Below the pieces are notes generated by a model that was not told where the DNA came from, did no database searches, and saw only the letters and a list, made by a program, of their open reading frames with translations. From Acidobacteriota bacterium (lineage in GTDB: Bacteria; Acidobacteriota; Polarisedimenticolia; JAPUKU01), in NCBI GenBank assembly GCA_027295505.1, contig JAPUKU010000047.1:1-55604 (forward strand): a stretch of DNA of 55,604 bases, given 5' to 3'. How positions within the stretch are numbered: the first letter of the stretch is position 1; each line of letters begins with the position of its first letter. This document shows, one piece after another, positions 41,803 through 50,241 of the stretch. Made by a program: the position numbers and the translations under genes.

Positions 41803-42732
41803 CTACCCTGCCCTGCGACTGCGCATCTTGTCCCACAGGAGCACAAACGGGCACGAGATGTAGATGGTGGAGTAAGTGCCGACGATGACGCCGACCATCA
41901 GGGCGAAGGCGAAATTATTGATGCGCTCTCCACCGAGCACATAGAGGCTCACGACCACGAGCAGGGTGGTCAGCGAGGTCACGACACTGCGGCTCAGGGT
42001 CTCGTTCAGGCTCCGGTTCATAACCTGCTCGAGCGGAGCGCTCATACGCCTCACCCGGAGGTTCTCGCGCACGCGGTCGAAGTTGACGATGGTGTCGTTG
42101 AGCGAGTAGCCGACAATGGTCAGGAGTGCCGCCACCACCGTGAGATCAAAGGGCCGCTGGGTGATGGCAAATAGCCCCAGGGTCACCAGGCCATCGTGGG
42201 CCACGGTGACGACGGCCGACAGACCGTACTTGGTCTCGAACCTGAACGTCAGGTACAGGAGGATGCCGATGAGCGACCCCACCACCGCCAAGATCGCCTT
42301 GTTGCGAAGCTCGCGACCGACGCTGGGCCCCACGTAGTCGAGGCTGCGTACCTCGACCTGGCCCCAGGTCTCCCCGCCCATCCGCACGGCGTCCAGCACG
42401 CGCTTCGAGACATCTCCCAGGTCCTCTCCCGGGTCATCCAGCTCTCGTCCGCCCAGCCGCAACAGAATCTCGTTATCCTGTTTCTCACCCAACCGCTGCA
42501 GGGTGATGTCGTTCAATCTCGCACCCTCCAGGCGCGAGCGCAGCTGGGCGACATCGGGGCTTTCCGAGAACCTGATGCGAATCTCGGTACCGCCTCGGAA
42601 ATCAACCCCGAAGTTCAGGCCCTGAACCCACAGCGCCACCAGGCTCGCCAGGATCAAAGTTCCCGACAGGACGTAAGCGTAGACCCGTTTCCCCAGGAAG
42701 TCGTATCGGGGTGAGGAGAAGATCTGCAGCAT
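41803..42732 (-). CDS. secF: protein translocase subunit SecF
   Basis: 309 residues. The N-terminus is followed by the periplasmic signature LNFGVDFRGGTEIRIRF. Later membrane helices contain GYSLNDTIVNFDRVREN and NRSLNETLSRS, which carry the family's conserved Asp/Arg residues for proton flow. It partners SecD for the proton-driven late step of Sec export. It begins 3 bp after secD. Confidence 0.97.
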   Translation of the reverse strand: MLQIFSSPRYDFLGKRVYAYVLSGTLILASLVALWVQGLNFGVDFRGGTEIRIRFSESPDVAQLRSRLEGARLNDITLQRLGEKQDNEILLRLGGRELDDPGEDLGDVSKRVLDAVRMGGETWGQVEVRSLDYVGPSVGRELRNKAILAVVGSLIGILLYLTFRFETKYGLSAVVTVAHDGLVTLGLFAITQRPFDLTVVAALLTIVGYSLNDTIVNFDRVRENLRVRRMSAPLEQVMNRSLNETLSRSVVTSLTTLLVVVSLYVLGGERINNFAFALMVGVIVGTYSTIYISCPFVLLWDKMRSRRAG

Positions 42733-42735
42733 GTT

Positions 42736-44325
42736 TCAGATGCTCAGTTTGGTGATTCCAGGCCTATTCTTGAGCACCACTTCGAAGATTGTGCGGCTCA
42801 CGAAGATGGCCGTGAACATGCTGGCCGTCAGGCCGAACGTCAGGGTCACAGCGAATCCCTTGATAGGGCCGGTGCCGAAGGTGAACAAAAAGATGGCTGC
42901 AATAATGGTGGTAATGTTGGCGTCGAGGATGGCGCTCATAGCTTTTTTGAAGCCTGCCTCCACGGAGGCCCGTACTGTCTTGCCCACCCGCATCTCCTCC
43001 CGGATGCGCTCGAAGATGAGCACGTTGGCGTCCACCGCCATACCGATGGTGAGGATGAGGCCGGCAATCCCGGGAAGTGTCAGCGTCGCTTTCACGTAAG
43101 CCATGAAACCGAGCACGAACACCAGATTGAGGATGAGCGCCAGCACCGCGTTGATGCCGGAGAGCCGGTAATAAATGAGCATGAAGAACACCACCAGAGC
43201 GAATCCAAGAACGGCCGCCTGCACCCCCTGCTGGACCGAGTCCATTCCGAGGGACGGACCAACGCTGCGCTCCTCCAGGATCCGGATGGTCGCGGGCAGG
43301 GCACCCGAGCGCAGCTTGAGCGCCTGATCTTCCGCCTCCGCCACCGTGTAGTTGCCGCTGAGCTGTCCGTTGTTACCTATCTCGTCCTGGATTGTCGCCA
43401 CGGTCAGTACCTTGCGATCGAGAAGCACCGCGAGCGGCTGGCCGATATTGTTGCGGGTCATCGACAGGAACCGGCGGCCCGCTTCAGGGGTCAGAAAGAA
43501 CTCCACGACCGGCTCACTGAACTGTCCCTGGCCGCGACGGGCGTTGGTGAGATCCCGGCCGCTGATCGGTGATGCCTTCTTGAGGGGCCAGTAGACGGTC
43601 ACGGGGCGCCCGTCAGACCCCACGGTGTGCTGGAGGTAGACAGCGGTATCCGCCGGCAGCGTGCCACCGAAGGCTGCCAGCAGGCCCTCCCGGGTGTCGA
43701 AGGCCCGCAAGGCGGTGGCTGTCTGCCCTGGCGGCGGGGAAACCAGCTTCCACTCCAGGAACGCCGGCTCCACCATGATGTCCTTGACCCTGGCTGGATC
43801 ATCGACGCCCGGCAGCTGCACCAGGATCCGCGTGCCCCCCAGTCCCTGGCGCTGGATGTTCGGCTCGGCAACCCCCAGTGAATCGACGCGCTCGCGGATC
43901 GTCTCCAACGCCTGGCGCACGGACTCATCGCGGACCTGCTGCTCCAACAAGTGCTCCAGCGTGAGCCGCCAGATCCCCTGCCCCTCGCCCACGGGGTTCC
44001 AGCCGGGAAGCTGCTCGTCAAAGACCTGCCGTAGTGCGTCACGCTCCGCCGGCAACGCGCCCGAGATCAGAAGCACGGCGAGTCCTTCGCGCGAGACCTT
44101 CTCGAAGGTAATACCCCGGCTGCGCAGCTCCTGGCGCAACCGTTCTTCGGCCTGATCCGCCTCGGCCTTCACGGCATCGTCGGTTTCGACCTCCATGACG
44201 AGGTGGATGCCACCTTTCAAATCAAGGCCCAGCGCGATACGCTCCTGTGGCGGGATGAACAGCCACAGGGCAATGGCCAGTATGGTGAGGATGAAGCCGC
44301 CTTTCAGCAGCAGAGGGTTGCGCAT
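42736..44325 (-). CDS. secD: protein translocase subunit SecD
   Basis: 529 residues: one N-terminal helix, then LGLDLKGGIHLVMEV. A large periplasmic P1 domain of about 250 residues and five C-terminal membrane helices follow, including IGMAVDANVLIFERIREE, the SecD counterpart of the SecF proton motif. It lies between yajC and secF, the standard order. Confidence 0.97.
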   Translation of the reverse strand: MRNPLLLKGGFILTILAIALWLFIPPQERIALGLDLKGGIHLVMEVETDDAVKAEADQAEERLRQELRSRGITFEKVSREGLAVLLISGALPAERDALRQVFDEQLPGWNPVGEGQGIWRLTLEHLLEQQVRDESVRQALETIRERVDSLGVAEPNIQRQGLGGTRILVQLPGVDDPARVKDIMVEPAFLEWKLVSPPPGQTATALRAFDTREGLLAAFGGTLPADTAVYLQHTVGSDGRPVTVYWPLKKASPISGRDLTNARRGQGQFSEPVVEFFLTPEAGRRFLSMTRNNIGQPLAVLLDRKVLTVATIQDEIGNNGQLSGNYTVAEAEDQALKLRSGALPATIRILEERSVGPSLGMDSVQQGVQAAVLGFALVVFFMLIYYRLSGINAVLALILNLVFVLGFMAYVKATLTLPGIAGLILTIGMAVDANVLIFERIREEMRVGKTVRASVEAGFKKAMSAILDANITTIIAAIFLFTFGTGPIKGFAVTLTFGLTASMFTAIFVSRTIFEVVLKNRPGITKLSI

Positions 44326-44355
44326 TCGGCGGCGATCACGTGGAAAACAGGAATC

Positions 44356-44721
44356 TCAAGTACCCGGCTTCTCCTCCCCCTGGAGGCCGGCCACAGCGCT
44401 CTTGAGGACATCAATCTTGACCTGATCGGAGATCTTGAGCTGCACGATACGGTCGGTCACGGCCACCACAGTGGCCAGAACCCCGCCCGTGGTAATCACC
44501 TTGTCGCCGCTCTTCAGGCTACTGATCGTCTGTTGCAATGCCTTCTGGCGCTTGCGTGCAGGCGCGATGAGAAGGAAGTAAAAGATGGCAAAAACAATCA
44601 CCATCATGGAAAGCGGATTTCCGAAGAACTGCGCGAACGGCGGTACGGCTTCCGGGTCTTGCGCCTGTGCCACGAACCCGCCCAGCGCCTGAAGCATTCC
44701 TACGTTCACTCGATCCTCCAT
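44356..44721 (-). CDS. yajC: preprotein translocase subunit YajC
   Basis: Up to 121 residues with one membrane helix (MVIVFAIFYFLLIAPARKRQK) and the small cytoplasmic domain LKSGDKVITTGGVLATV typical of YajC. The start is ambiguous. The ATG at 44721 lacks a ribosome-binding site. A GTG at 44709 has GGAGG five bases before it and may be the true start. It leads the yajC-secD-secF operon. Confidence 0.94.
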   Translation of the reverse strand: MEDRVNVGMLQALGGFVAQAQDPEAVPPFAQFFGNPLSMMVIVFAIFYFLLIAPARKRQKALQQTISSLKSGDKVITTGGVLATVVAVTDRIVQLKISDQVKIDVLKSAVAGLQGEEKPGT

Positions 44722-44734
44722 TTTTCGCGCGACT

Positions 44735-44757
44735 TGGCGCAGCCTACCATTGCGCCA
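44735..44757. repeat. inverted repeat TGGCGCA-N9-TGCGCCA between yajC and pgeF
   Basis: A perfect 7-bp dyad in the 76-bp divergent gap between yajC and pgeF, placed where a regulator could block either promoter. I see no recognised regulator family for this motif. Confidence 0.3.
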
Positions 44758-44797
44758 CTCTTCGGGAACGCGTTAGGATGCCGCAGAGGTTGCCATC

Positions 44798-45565
44798 GTG
44801 TCAAGATGCGTGGAATTCAGCCTGCAACCGGTCGCCGTGACCTGGGAAGTGCACCATGGCCGCCATGCCTGCAGAGCCCCCCTGTGGCGACATCGGACGG
44901 GGCCGGAGCACCAGTTTCTGGGCCGTCCCCTCGCGCCTGGAGCGGCGCGGGAGGTGCCGCCGCAGGCTATCCGGAAGGGCCATCTGGCAACGCTCCGGCA
45001 GGAGCATGGCACATGCATTCACCGTGTCGGAGGCACCTCGGAGTGGTCGGGCCCGGCGGGTGACGGCTTGTCAACCTCCGATCCGGGATGGACTCTGGGC
45101 GTGCAGACGGCGGACTGCCTGCCAATCCTGCTGGCCGATCCCGGCCGGGGAGTTGCAGCAGTGCTGCACGCGGGCTGGAGGGGTTCCGCACAGGGCATCG
45201 TCCTCAAAGGGATCGAGCACCTGCGGAGTGAGTACGGCTGTCGGCCCACGGATCTCGAGGCCGTGCTCGGACCCGGGGTGGGCGGCTGCTGCTACGAGGT
45301 GGGTGACGAGGTGCTGGAGGCGTTCCGCAACGGGCCGCTCGCCGACGTTTCCCATTTCCGTCCGCACGGTGCGGCCCACTGGATCATCGATCTGGCCCAG
45401 ACCAACGCACGGGCGCTGATCCGAGCCGGAGTGTCTCCGCACAAGCTCCAGGCTCTGGACGCGTGCACGTGTTGCACCAACGACCGACTGCACTCCTACC
45501 GCGCCGAGGGTACGAGCGCGGGCCGCAACTGGTCGCTTCTGTCCCCAGGGCATCCGGTCGTTTGA
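44798..45565 (+). CDS. pgeF: YfiH/PgeF-family laccase-domain protein (peptidoglycan editing factor)
   Basis: 255 residues starting at a GTG with AGAGG upstream. The family's metal-site residues are present: His in RQEHGTCIH, the Cys in VQTADCLPILLAD, and His in AVLHAGWRGSA. It also has the later GPGVGGCCYEVGDEV and CTCCTNDRLHSYR. YfiH/PgeF is reported to remove wrongly incorporated residues from peptidoglycan precursors. It was earlier called polyphenol oxidase. Confidence 0.92.
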   Translation: MSRCVEFSLQPVAVTWEVHHGRHACRAPLWRHRTGPEHQFLGRPLAPGAAREVPPQAIRKGHLATLRQEHGTCIHRVGGTSEWSGPAGDGLSTSDPGWTLGVQTADCLPILLADPGRGVAAVLHAGWRGSAQGIVLKGIEHLRSEYGCRPTDLEAVLGPGVGGCCYEVGDEVLEAFRNGPLADVSHFRPHGAAHWIIDLAQTNARALIRAGVSPHKLQALDACTCCTNDRLHSYRAEGTSAGRNWSLLSPGHPVV

Positions 45566-45568
45566 TTA

Positions 45569-45586
45569 ACGGCTTCATCGAGCCGT
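45569..45586 (+). terminator. short hairpin after pgeF
   Basis: ACGGCT and AGCCGT form a perfect 6-bp stem with a 6-nt loop, four bases after the pgeF stop. No U-run follows, so it is a weak terminator. It lies just ahead of the gmhA -10 element. Confidence 0.3.
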
Positions 45587-45590
45587 ACCC

Positions 45591-45596
45591 TATAAT
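45591..45596 (+). promoter_or_regulatory. -10 element TATAAT for a probably leaderless gmhA mRNA
   Basis: A perfect TATAAT ends six bases before the gmhA ATG, so transcription should begin at or next to the start codon. There is no Shine-Dalgarno sequence before the ATG, which agrees with leaderless translation. A good -35 element is not visible. Confidence 0.45.
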
Positions 45597-45602
45597 GACG
45601 GC

Positions 45603-46205
45603 ATGCCTTCAAGAAAAGCTGCTGATCGCACGTGGATCGACCAAGCAGTGTCCGAGCACCTGGAGACGGTGCAACGTTTCATGCGCGAGAGCGGAGATGA
45701 AATCGCCGAAACGGCACGCTGGATGGCCGACTCACTGGCCGCTGGATCCACACTGCTTTTTTTCGGAAACGGGGGCAGTGCCGCGGACGCGCAGCACATG
45801 GCGGCGGAACTCGTCAACCGGTTCCGCGCGGAACGCCCTGCTCTGCGCGCCCTCGCGCTGACCACCGATACGTCCGTTCTCACCAGCATCTCGAACGACG
45901 CAGAGTACCGCGCGGTCTTCTCACGCCAGATTGAGGCGCTCGGCCGAAAAGGCGATATCGCCGTCGGCATCAGCACCAGCGGCTGCTCTGCCAACGTGAT
46001 TGAGGGGCTGCGTGTGGCGCGCCAGCGCGGCCTGCAGACACTGGGGATCCTCGGGAGGGATGGGGGGACGATCCGCGCTCTCTGTGACAGGGCCCTCGTG
46101 GTCACCAGCCAGGATACGGCCCGCATCCAGGAGACGCACCTGCTTATCTACCACCTGCTGTGTGAATGGATTGATCGAGCCTTCAGCACACCGCCGGCCG
46201 ACTGA
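45603..46205 (+). CDS. gmhA: sedoheptulose-7-phosphate isomerase
   Basis: 200-residue SIS protein with all hallmarks of canonical GmhA: GNGGSAADAQHMAAELVNRF, SNDAEYRAVFSRQIE, the phosphate loop STSGCSANVIEGL, and the C-terminal RIQETHLLIYHLLCE. It makes D-glycero-D-manno-heptose 7-phosphate for lipopolysaccharide or S-layer heptose. It is the second GmhA-like gene in the window, compared with 9559-10161, and the one nearer the family norm. It stands alone on the plus strand. Confidence 0.95.
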   Translation: MPSRKAADRTWIDQAVSEHLETVQRFMRESGDEIAETARWMADSLAAGSTLLFFGNGGSAADAQHMAAELVNRFRAERPALRALALTTDTSVLTSISNDAEYRAVFSRQIEALGRKGDIAVGISTSGCSANVIEGLRVARQRGLQTLGILGRDGGTIRALCDRALVVTSQDTARIQETHLLIYHLLCEWIDRAFSTPPAD

Positions 46206-46249
46206 GATTCGGATCCGTCCCCCCCACCTGTGCGGCCGGACGCTCCCGC

Positions 46250-47578
46250 TTACTTGCTGAGCTGCGCGATCATTCCCTTGGCAGACGATACGTGCTCGCC
46301 GTCAGGCTCCAGGGACAAATAGGTTTCGAAGTGGCTCACGGCTTCGGGAAACTGGCCCATGCCCACCAGGCAGGTGCCCAGCTGGAAGTGGGCCCCAGGG
46401 TGGTTCGGATTTGTCTCCAGGGCTTTCTCGAAGTGGGCTGCCGCTTCTTCTCGCCGGCCGGCGTTGAAGGCGATTGCCCCCAGGTTGAAGAAGGTAACGT
46501 CCGCGTTCTCGGGATCCGCCTCCACCAGCCGGCGGTAAGCATCCTGCTGCATCGCCGTGTCACCCTTGCGCCGATAGATGTCCGCCAGCTGGCTGAGAGC
46601 CGCCGCGTTGTCCAGGTCCTCGACGAGAAGCTCTTCGAGCGTGGCCTGGGCCTGGTCCAGGGCGGCGGGATTTGTTTTTGACATCGCCACCTGTGCGTTG
46701 GCAATGTACCCGAGCAGGCTGCTCTTCCTGTCGGGCGAAATCTCGATCTCCTTGCGGTATGACTGGATGGCGGCCGCGTTCTTGAAATTGGCAGCCTGCG
46801 CACGACCCAGGTAGTAATAGGCGGAAACGTAGTTCGTGTTAACGGCTATGAGCTTCTTCAGCGTCGTCTCCGCTTCGAATGTCAGGCCCATCTCGATCTG
46901 CGACCGCCCCAGAGCATACAGGGCTGCCTGATCGTCCGGCACTTCATCGAGCCTCAACTCAAACAGCGGGATGGCCTCCTGATGCTTCCCAGTCTCGGCC
47001 AGAACGCGCCCTTGCTCGTACGCATCGTCCTTACCGCCGCCCAGGGTGGACGGAGCCAGGGCATCGGCGGCAGGCGCCGCCACGACCTCATCACTGGCGG
47101 CTGGCTTCCGGAGCGCGCGCAAGGCCTGACGGTAGTCTTCTTCATTGACCATGGTGACCTTGATCTTGCAGTAACCATAGTCGCCCGTTTGGGGCAGGTC
47201 CACGACCGGCATGGGGTCCTTGGGGCCCAGGATATATTCCTTCTGGAAGGGCTCGGTCTCGCTCTCTCCGCGCTGGTCCACCGCCAGCTTGAGGATGCGG
47301 TAGCCGGGGAAATTCACCTCGAAGATGTACGACCCCTTCTCGAGGAACGGAAACGTGTACTTGCCTTTCTTCTTGGTGCTTCCCTTCTGTATGCGGCTCT
47401 TGTAGTCCTGGTTGATGGCAACGATCTCGGCCTTCTTCAGGCCATTGCCTTCGTTGTCAACCACCACGAGCTGCACCCGGCTGCGGATCTGTGCCAGCGC
47501 CGGCACCCCCGACGCCACAGCGCACACAGCAACCATCACCACCAGGGATCGCATCAGAAATCGGCAACTGAGACGCAT
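46250..47578 (-). CDS. secreted protein with a carboxypeptidase-regulatory-like domain and TPR repeats
   Basis: 442 residues: a signal peptide (cleavage near VPALA-QI), a beta-sandwich domain (VQLVVVDNEGNGLKKAEIVA, then KGKYTFPFLEKGSYIFEV) of the CarboxypepD_reg/Cna-B-like kind at about 30-120, and at least six TPR units to the end (for example FNLGAIAFNAGRREEAAAHF). It is probably a periplasmic or outer-membrane scaffold. It lies downstream of the redox operon but is separated by a 93-bp gap with a strong hairpin, so it is likely independent. The function is unknown. Confidence 0.8.
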   Translation of the reverse strand: MRLSCRFLMRSLVVMVAVCAVASGVPALAQIRSRVQLVVVDNEGNGLKKAEIVAINQDYKSRIQKGSTKKKGKYTFPFLEKGSYIFEVNFPGYRILKLAVDQRGESETEPFQKEYILGPKDPMPVVDLPQTGDYGYCKIKVTMVNEEDYRQALRALRKPAASDEVVAAPAADALAPSTLGGGKDDAYEQGRVLAETGKHQEAIPLFELRLDEVPDDQAALYALGRSQIEMGLTFEAETTLKKLIAVNTNYVSAYYYLGRAQAANFKNAAAIQSYRKEIEISPDRKSSLLGYIANAQVAMSKTNPAALDQAQATLEELLVEDLDNAAALSQLADIYRRKGDTAMQQDAYRRLVEADPENADVTFFNLGAIAFNAGRREEAAAHFEKALETNPNHPGAHFQLGTCLVGMGQFPEAVSHFETYLSLEPDGEHVSSAKGMIAQLSK

Positions 47579-47625
47579 CGGCTCTAGACCCCTCCTCGGT
47601 CAACTCTCCAGTTTTTCAGCGTCCA

Positions 47626-47654
47626 CACCGGCCGCCCCCGCGGTCCGGCCGGTG
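47626..47654 (-). terminator. hairpin after the redox operon
   Basis: CACCGGCCG and CGGCCGGTG form a perfect 9-bp GC-rich stem with an 11-nt loop, 18 bp past the stop of the cytochrome gene. No U-run follows; it may be a Rho-dependent end or an mRNA 3' stabiliser. Confidence 0.45.
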
Positions 47655-47671
47655 CCAACGATCAGCATATT

Positions 47672-48178
47672 TTACCCACGCTCCAGCGTTCGGGCAACAC
47701 CGGGCGCGGCCTGGGGGGTGGACTTCTGCCCGGCCTCGGATTCAGCCGCCGCCTTCAGAGCCTGCCGCGCGAGAACAACGTGCACCACATAGACCAGGAT
47801 AAACATGACGCTGCTCACCACGTGCACTCCCACCAGGATCTTACGGGTGAGCACCTCGGAGGCGACCTGCAGTCCGTATCCCGAGAGGATCATGGGCACC
47901 ACGAGCAGGGCACCCGTCAGCCCGCTCCGCCGGCTGGGCACGGGCGGTTCGTTCTTGATGCGGGCGAAAATGTGATCCTGGGCAATCAGTCCCATGGCGA
48001 ACACCAGTAGTGGAGCTGCCATGACATGCCAGCTCAGCGCCATGGGTTGCCAGGGATGGTTGACCACGGAGAACGGATCATCGCTGTGCATGAAGTATCT
48101 CATCCAGCCGTACACCAGACCGGTTCCGGCCACGGCCCAGGTGGAGCCGTGAATGAGGACCTTTTCGGTGCGGGTCAT
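47672..48178 (-). CDS. small four-helix b-type cytochrome-like membrane protein
   Basis: 168 residues with four hydrophobic helices. Histidines lie inside or at the edge of helices: VLIHGSTW (helix 1), LSWHVMAAPLL (helix 2), and LVGVHVVSSVMFILVYVVHVV (helix 4). Such spaced His residues are the usual bis-His haem ligands of cytochrome b561/DUF4405-like proteins. It overlaps the FMN-binding protein gene by 4 bp. Together with ApbE and the porin it suggests quinol oxidation at the inner membrane and electron transfer to the flavin protein (inference). Haem binding itself is not proven by the sequence. Confidence 0.7.
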   Translation of the reverse strand: MTRTEKVLIHGSTWAVAGTGLVYGWMRYFMHSDDPFSVVNHPWQPMALSWHVMAAPLLVFAMGLIAQDHIFARIKNEPPVPSRRSGLTGALLVVPMILSGYGLQVASEVLTRKILVGVHVVSSVMFILVYVVHVVLARQALKAAAESEAGQKSTPQAAPGVARTLERG

Positions 48179-48786
48179 CGCGAACCCTCCCCGACGGGGG
48201 CCGGAGCGGACCCCGACTCGCCTTCCCGGATGATGACCTGGAAGAGCGCAAGAACCCGGCGGGCAGCCTCCGTCACGACGCGTGAGGAGATCGTCGCACC
48301 GGTGAGGGTACGGATATCCTGCTTGAGGGAGAGGCGGTCATCGAGCGCCTGCTGCTCGAACTGCTTCAGCCAGCGGGGGCTCGGCAGGTATTCGGAGGGT
48401 TCGTCAAACGAAAGGATCTCGGTGGACCGGATACGCCCCGCGTCGTCAAGGGCAAACAGCACGCTCTCCGGCAGCGTGCGCACGAGATGCGAATCGGTGA
48501 AGGCGTAGCCGATCACCTTTTCCTCCACCCGGCCCACATAGTACGGGACCACGTGCCCCTGAAGAGATTCCCCGGACAGCTCCTCGACTCGCCGGGCTTG
48601 CTCCTCGGTGAGGTAGGCGATGTGGCGCTCGATGGTGGCCGGAGGAGGTAGAAGACGCGCGAGCGCTTCCTGCTGGGTGGCGTAGACGCGAGCCCATGTC
48701 GCCGGGACAGCAGCCAGGACCAAGGTGCCCGCTGCCAGGAGCACCCGGGCACCCCAGGGTTGCGCAGCTCTGGGGCCGGAATTCAT
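48175..48786 (-). CDS. FMN-binding (covalently flavinylated) periplasmic protein
   Basis: About 203 residues from the ATG at 48786; the ORF start at 48840 runs into the porin gene. There is one N-terminal membrane or signal segment (VLLAAGTLVLAAVPATWA). The FMN_bind domain carries TGATISSRVV, the S/T-G-A-T-x-[ST] motif whose second Thr is linked to FMN by ApbE in NqrC/RnfG-type proteins. The FMN transferase ApbE is two genes upstream in the same operon, so this is its likely target. It overlaps the cytochrome gene by 4 bp. Confidence 0.88.
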   Translation of the reverse strand: MNSGPRAAQPWGARVLLAAGTLVLAAVPATWARVYATQQEALARLLPPPATIERHIAYLTEEQARRVEELSGESLQGHVVPYYVGRVEEKVIGYAFTDSHLVRTLPESVLFALDDAGRIRSTEILSFDEPSEYLPSPRWLKQFEQQALDDRLSLKQDIRTLTGATISSRVVTEAARRVLALFQVIIREGESGSAPAPVGEGSR

Positions 48787-48787
48787 C

Positions 48788-50236
48788 TCAGAACAGGTAG
48801 CCAATTGCCACATTGTATTGATTGGTGCCCGTACCGGCATCGTTATCGAAGTTCTGGTAATCCACCTTTATTGCGATGTTAGGGATCGGCCTGTAGGTCA
48901 GTCCGCCCGTGAACACTGTCCGATCCGTGGAGGCGTTACGATCAAAGCCGGGAGGCACCCGGTGCTGAGTGTCAATCCGCTCGTAACGCACGAAAGGAAA
49001 AAGTTGCTGGTCGGAGTTGCCCAGAGGCGAGAGAACATCATACGCGATCTGACCATACCAGCCCAATAGCCTCTCACCGACGGTCTCATCGCCGACCAGC
49101 AGATCCGCGTTGCCGTCGCTATCGAGGTGTGCGTCGTTAATCGTCTCCACATCACTGATGATGCCCTGGCTGACCAGCCCCCGGAGCTCGAGCCCGCGCC
49201 ACTTCCAGTCCACGTGGACATCCACCAGTGTCAGGCGGCCGCCGTCGAAGGAGTCGAGTCCGGAATCACCTGAGTAGATCGAGGCTCCGGCCAAGAGGCC
49301 CGGCACGCCGGTGAGATCCAGGCGGACAGCAATGGCCAGATCTTCGACATTGGATCGGGAGCCGTTCTGGCGGGAGCTGCGCAGGTTCAGGCTATTGAAC
49401 TCGCGGCCGTCGAGTGGCGCCATGACGTAGGCGCGGTAGGTCCAGAGCCCGAAGTCTCCGAAAATGCCCACCCCGTTATCACGCCAGGTCGTGGGAATGA
49501 TCTGCGTCTCCACCTCCGGCCGACGCGCTCCATGGAACACCGGTGGCTCGTGCAGCTCGTTGACAAACCCGATCGGTGCCAGCAGAAGTCCGGTGCGCAC
49601 ATTGAACGAATCGTGAACAAGAAAGTCGAGGTAGGCGAACTCGAGTGAAACCTCTCCCTCCTCTTCATCCCCGGCTCCGGTCGTCGCGTGCTCGTACTCG
49701 ATCTCCGAGTTGAAGAGAACCCGGTCATTGAACTTGTAGCCGAAGTAGAGCACGGCACGTAGAAAGTCCAGGGTCTCGCTTCGGTTCGATCGCGATCCGT
49801 CGTCCCTGCGGCTGGCGGGCGCCTGATAGAGCATCTCGCCGTAGCCGCCGACCGAGAGCCCTTTCTTCGTTCCGTAGATTTTGGAGGCGGCCGGTCCGAA
49901 TCCGTGCTTCGAAGTGTCCACGCTGACCTCCGCAGCTTCACCGATCCTCAAGCGCTCCAGATCGCGGGTCAATACTTCAATTCGGCGTCCCAGCTCCGCC
50001 AGCGTCGTGGAATCCACACCGCCTCCGGCGCCGGAGCCCCGCAGGCGCTCGAGCTCGCGCCGGAGCTGGTCGATCTTTTCCTCAAGGTCGTCCACCCTGC
50101 GCTCCAGTCCCTGTTCCGACTCTGTCTCCGCAGCCTTCACGTGCGTGGCCGGTGCGGCTGCCAGACCGACACCCAGCAGACCTACTCCGATGATCCTTCC
50201 TGCTCTTCTCAGCACGGCCTCCACGCTTTCTCCCAT
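48788..50236 (-). CDS. outer-membrane porin-like beta-barrel with N-terminal coiled coil
   Basis: 482 residues: a signal peptide (cleavage after about 34 residues, near VKA-AE), then a coiled coil (LERRVDDLEEKIDQLRRELE). The long barrel region is rich in alternating aromatic strands and ends in a C-terminal Phe, with features of OprO/OprP-type porins such as YGYKFNDRVLFNSEIEYEHA-like strands and GLLLAPIGFVNELHEPP. It sits between apbE and the FMN-binding protein in one operon, which suggests passage of an electron acceptor or metal complex across the outer membrane (inference). Confidence 0.82.
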   Translation of the reverse strand: MGESVEAVLRRAGRIIGVGLLGVGLAAAPATHVKAAETESEQGLERRVDDLEEKIDQLRRELERLRGSGAGGGVDSTTLAELGRRIEVLTRDLERLRIGEAAEVSVDTSKHGFGPAASKIYGTKKGLSVGGYGEMLYQAPASRRDDGSRSNRSETLDFLRAVLYFGYKFNDRVLFNSEIEYEHATTGAGDEEEGEVSLEFAYLDFLVHDSFNVRTGLLLAPIGFVNELHEPPVFHGARRPEVETQIIPTTWRDNGVGIFGDFGLWTYRAYVMAPLDGREFNSLNLRSSRQNGSRSNVEDLAIAVRLDLTGVPGLLAGASIYSGDSGLDSFDGGRLTLVDVHVDWKWRGLELRGLVSQGIISDVETINDAHLDSDGNADLLVGDETVGERLLGWYGQIAYDVLSPLGNSDQQLFPFVRYERIDTQHRVPPGFDRNASTDRTVFTGGLTYRPIPNIAIKVDYQNFDNDAGTGTNQYNVAIGYLF

Positions 50237-50241
50237 TTGGC

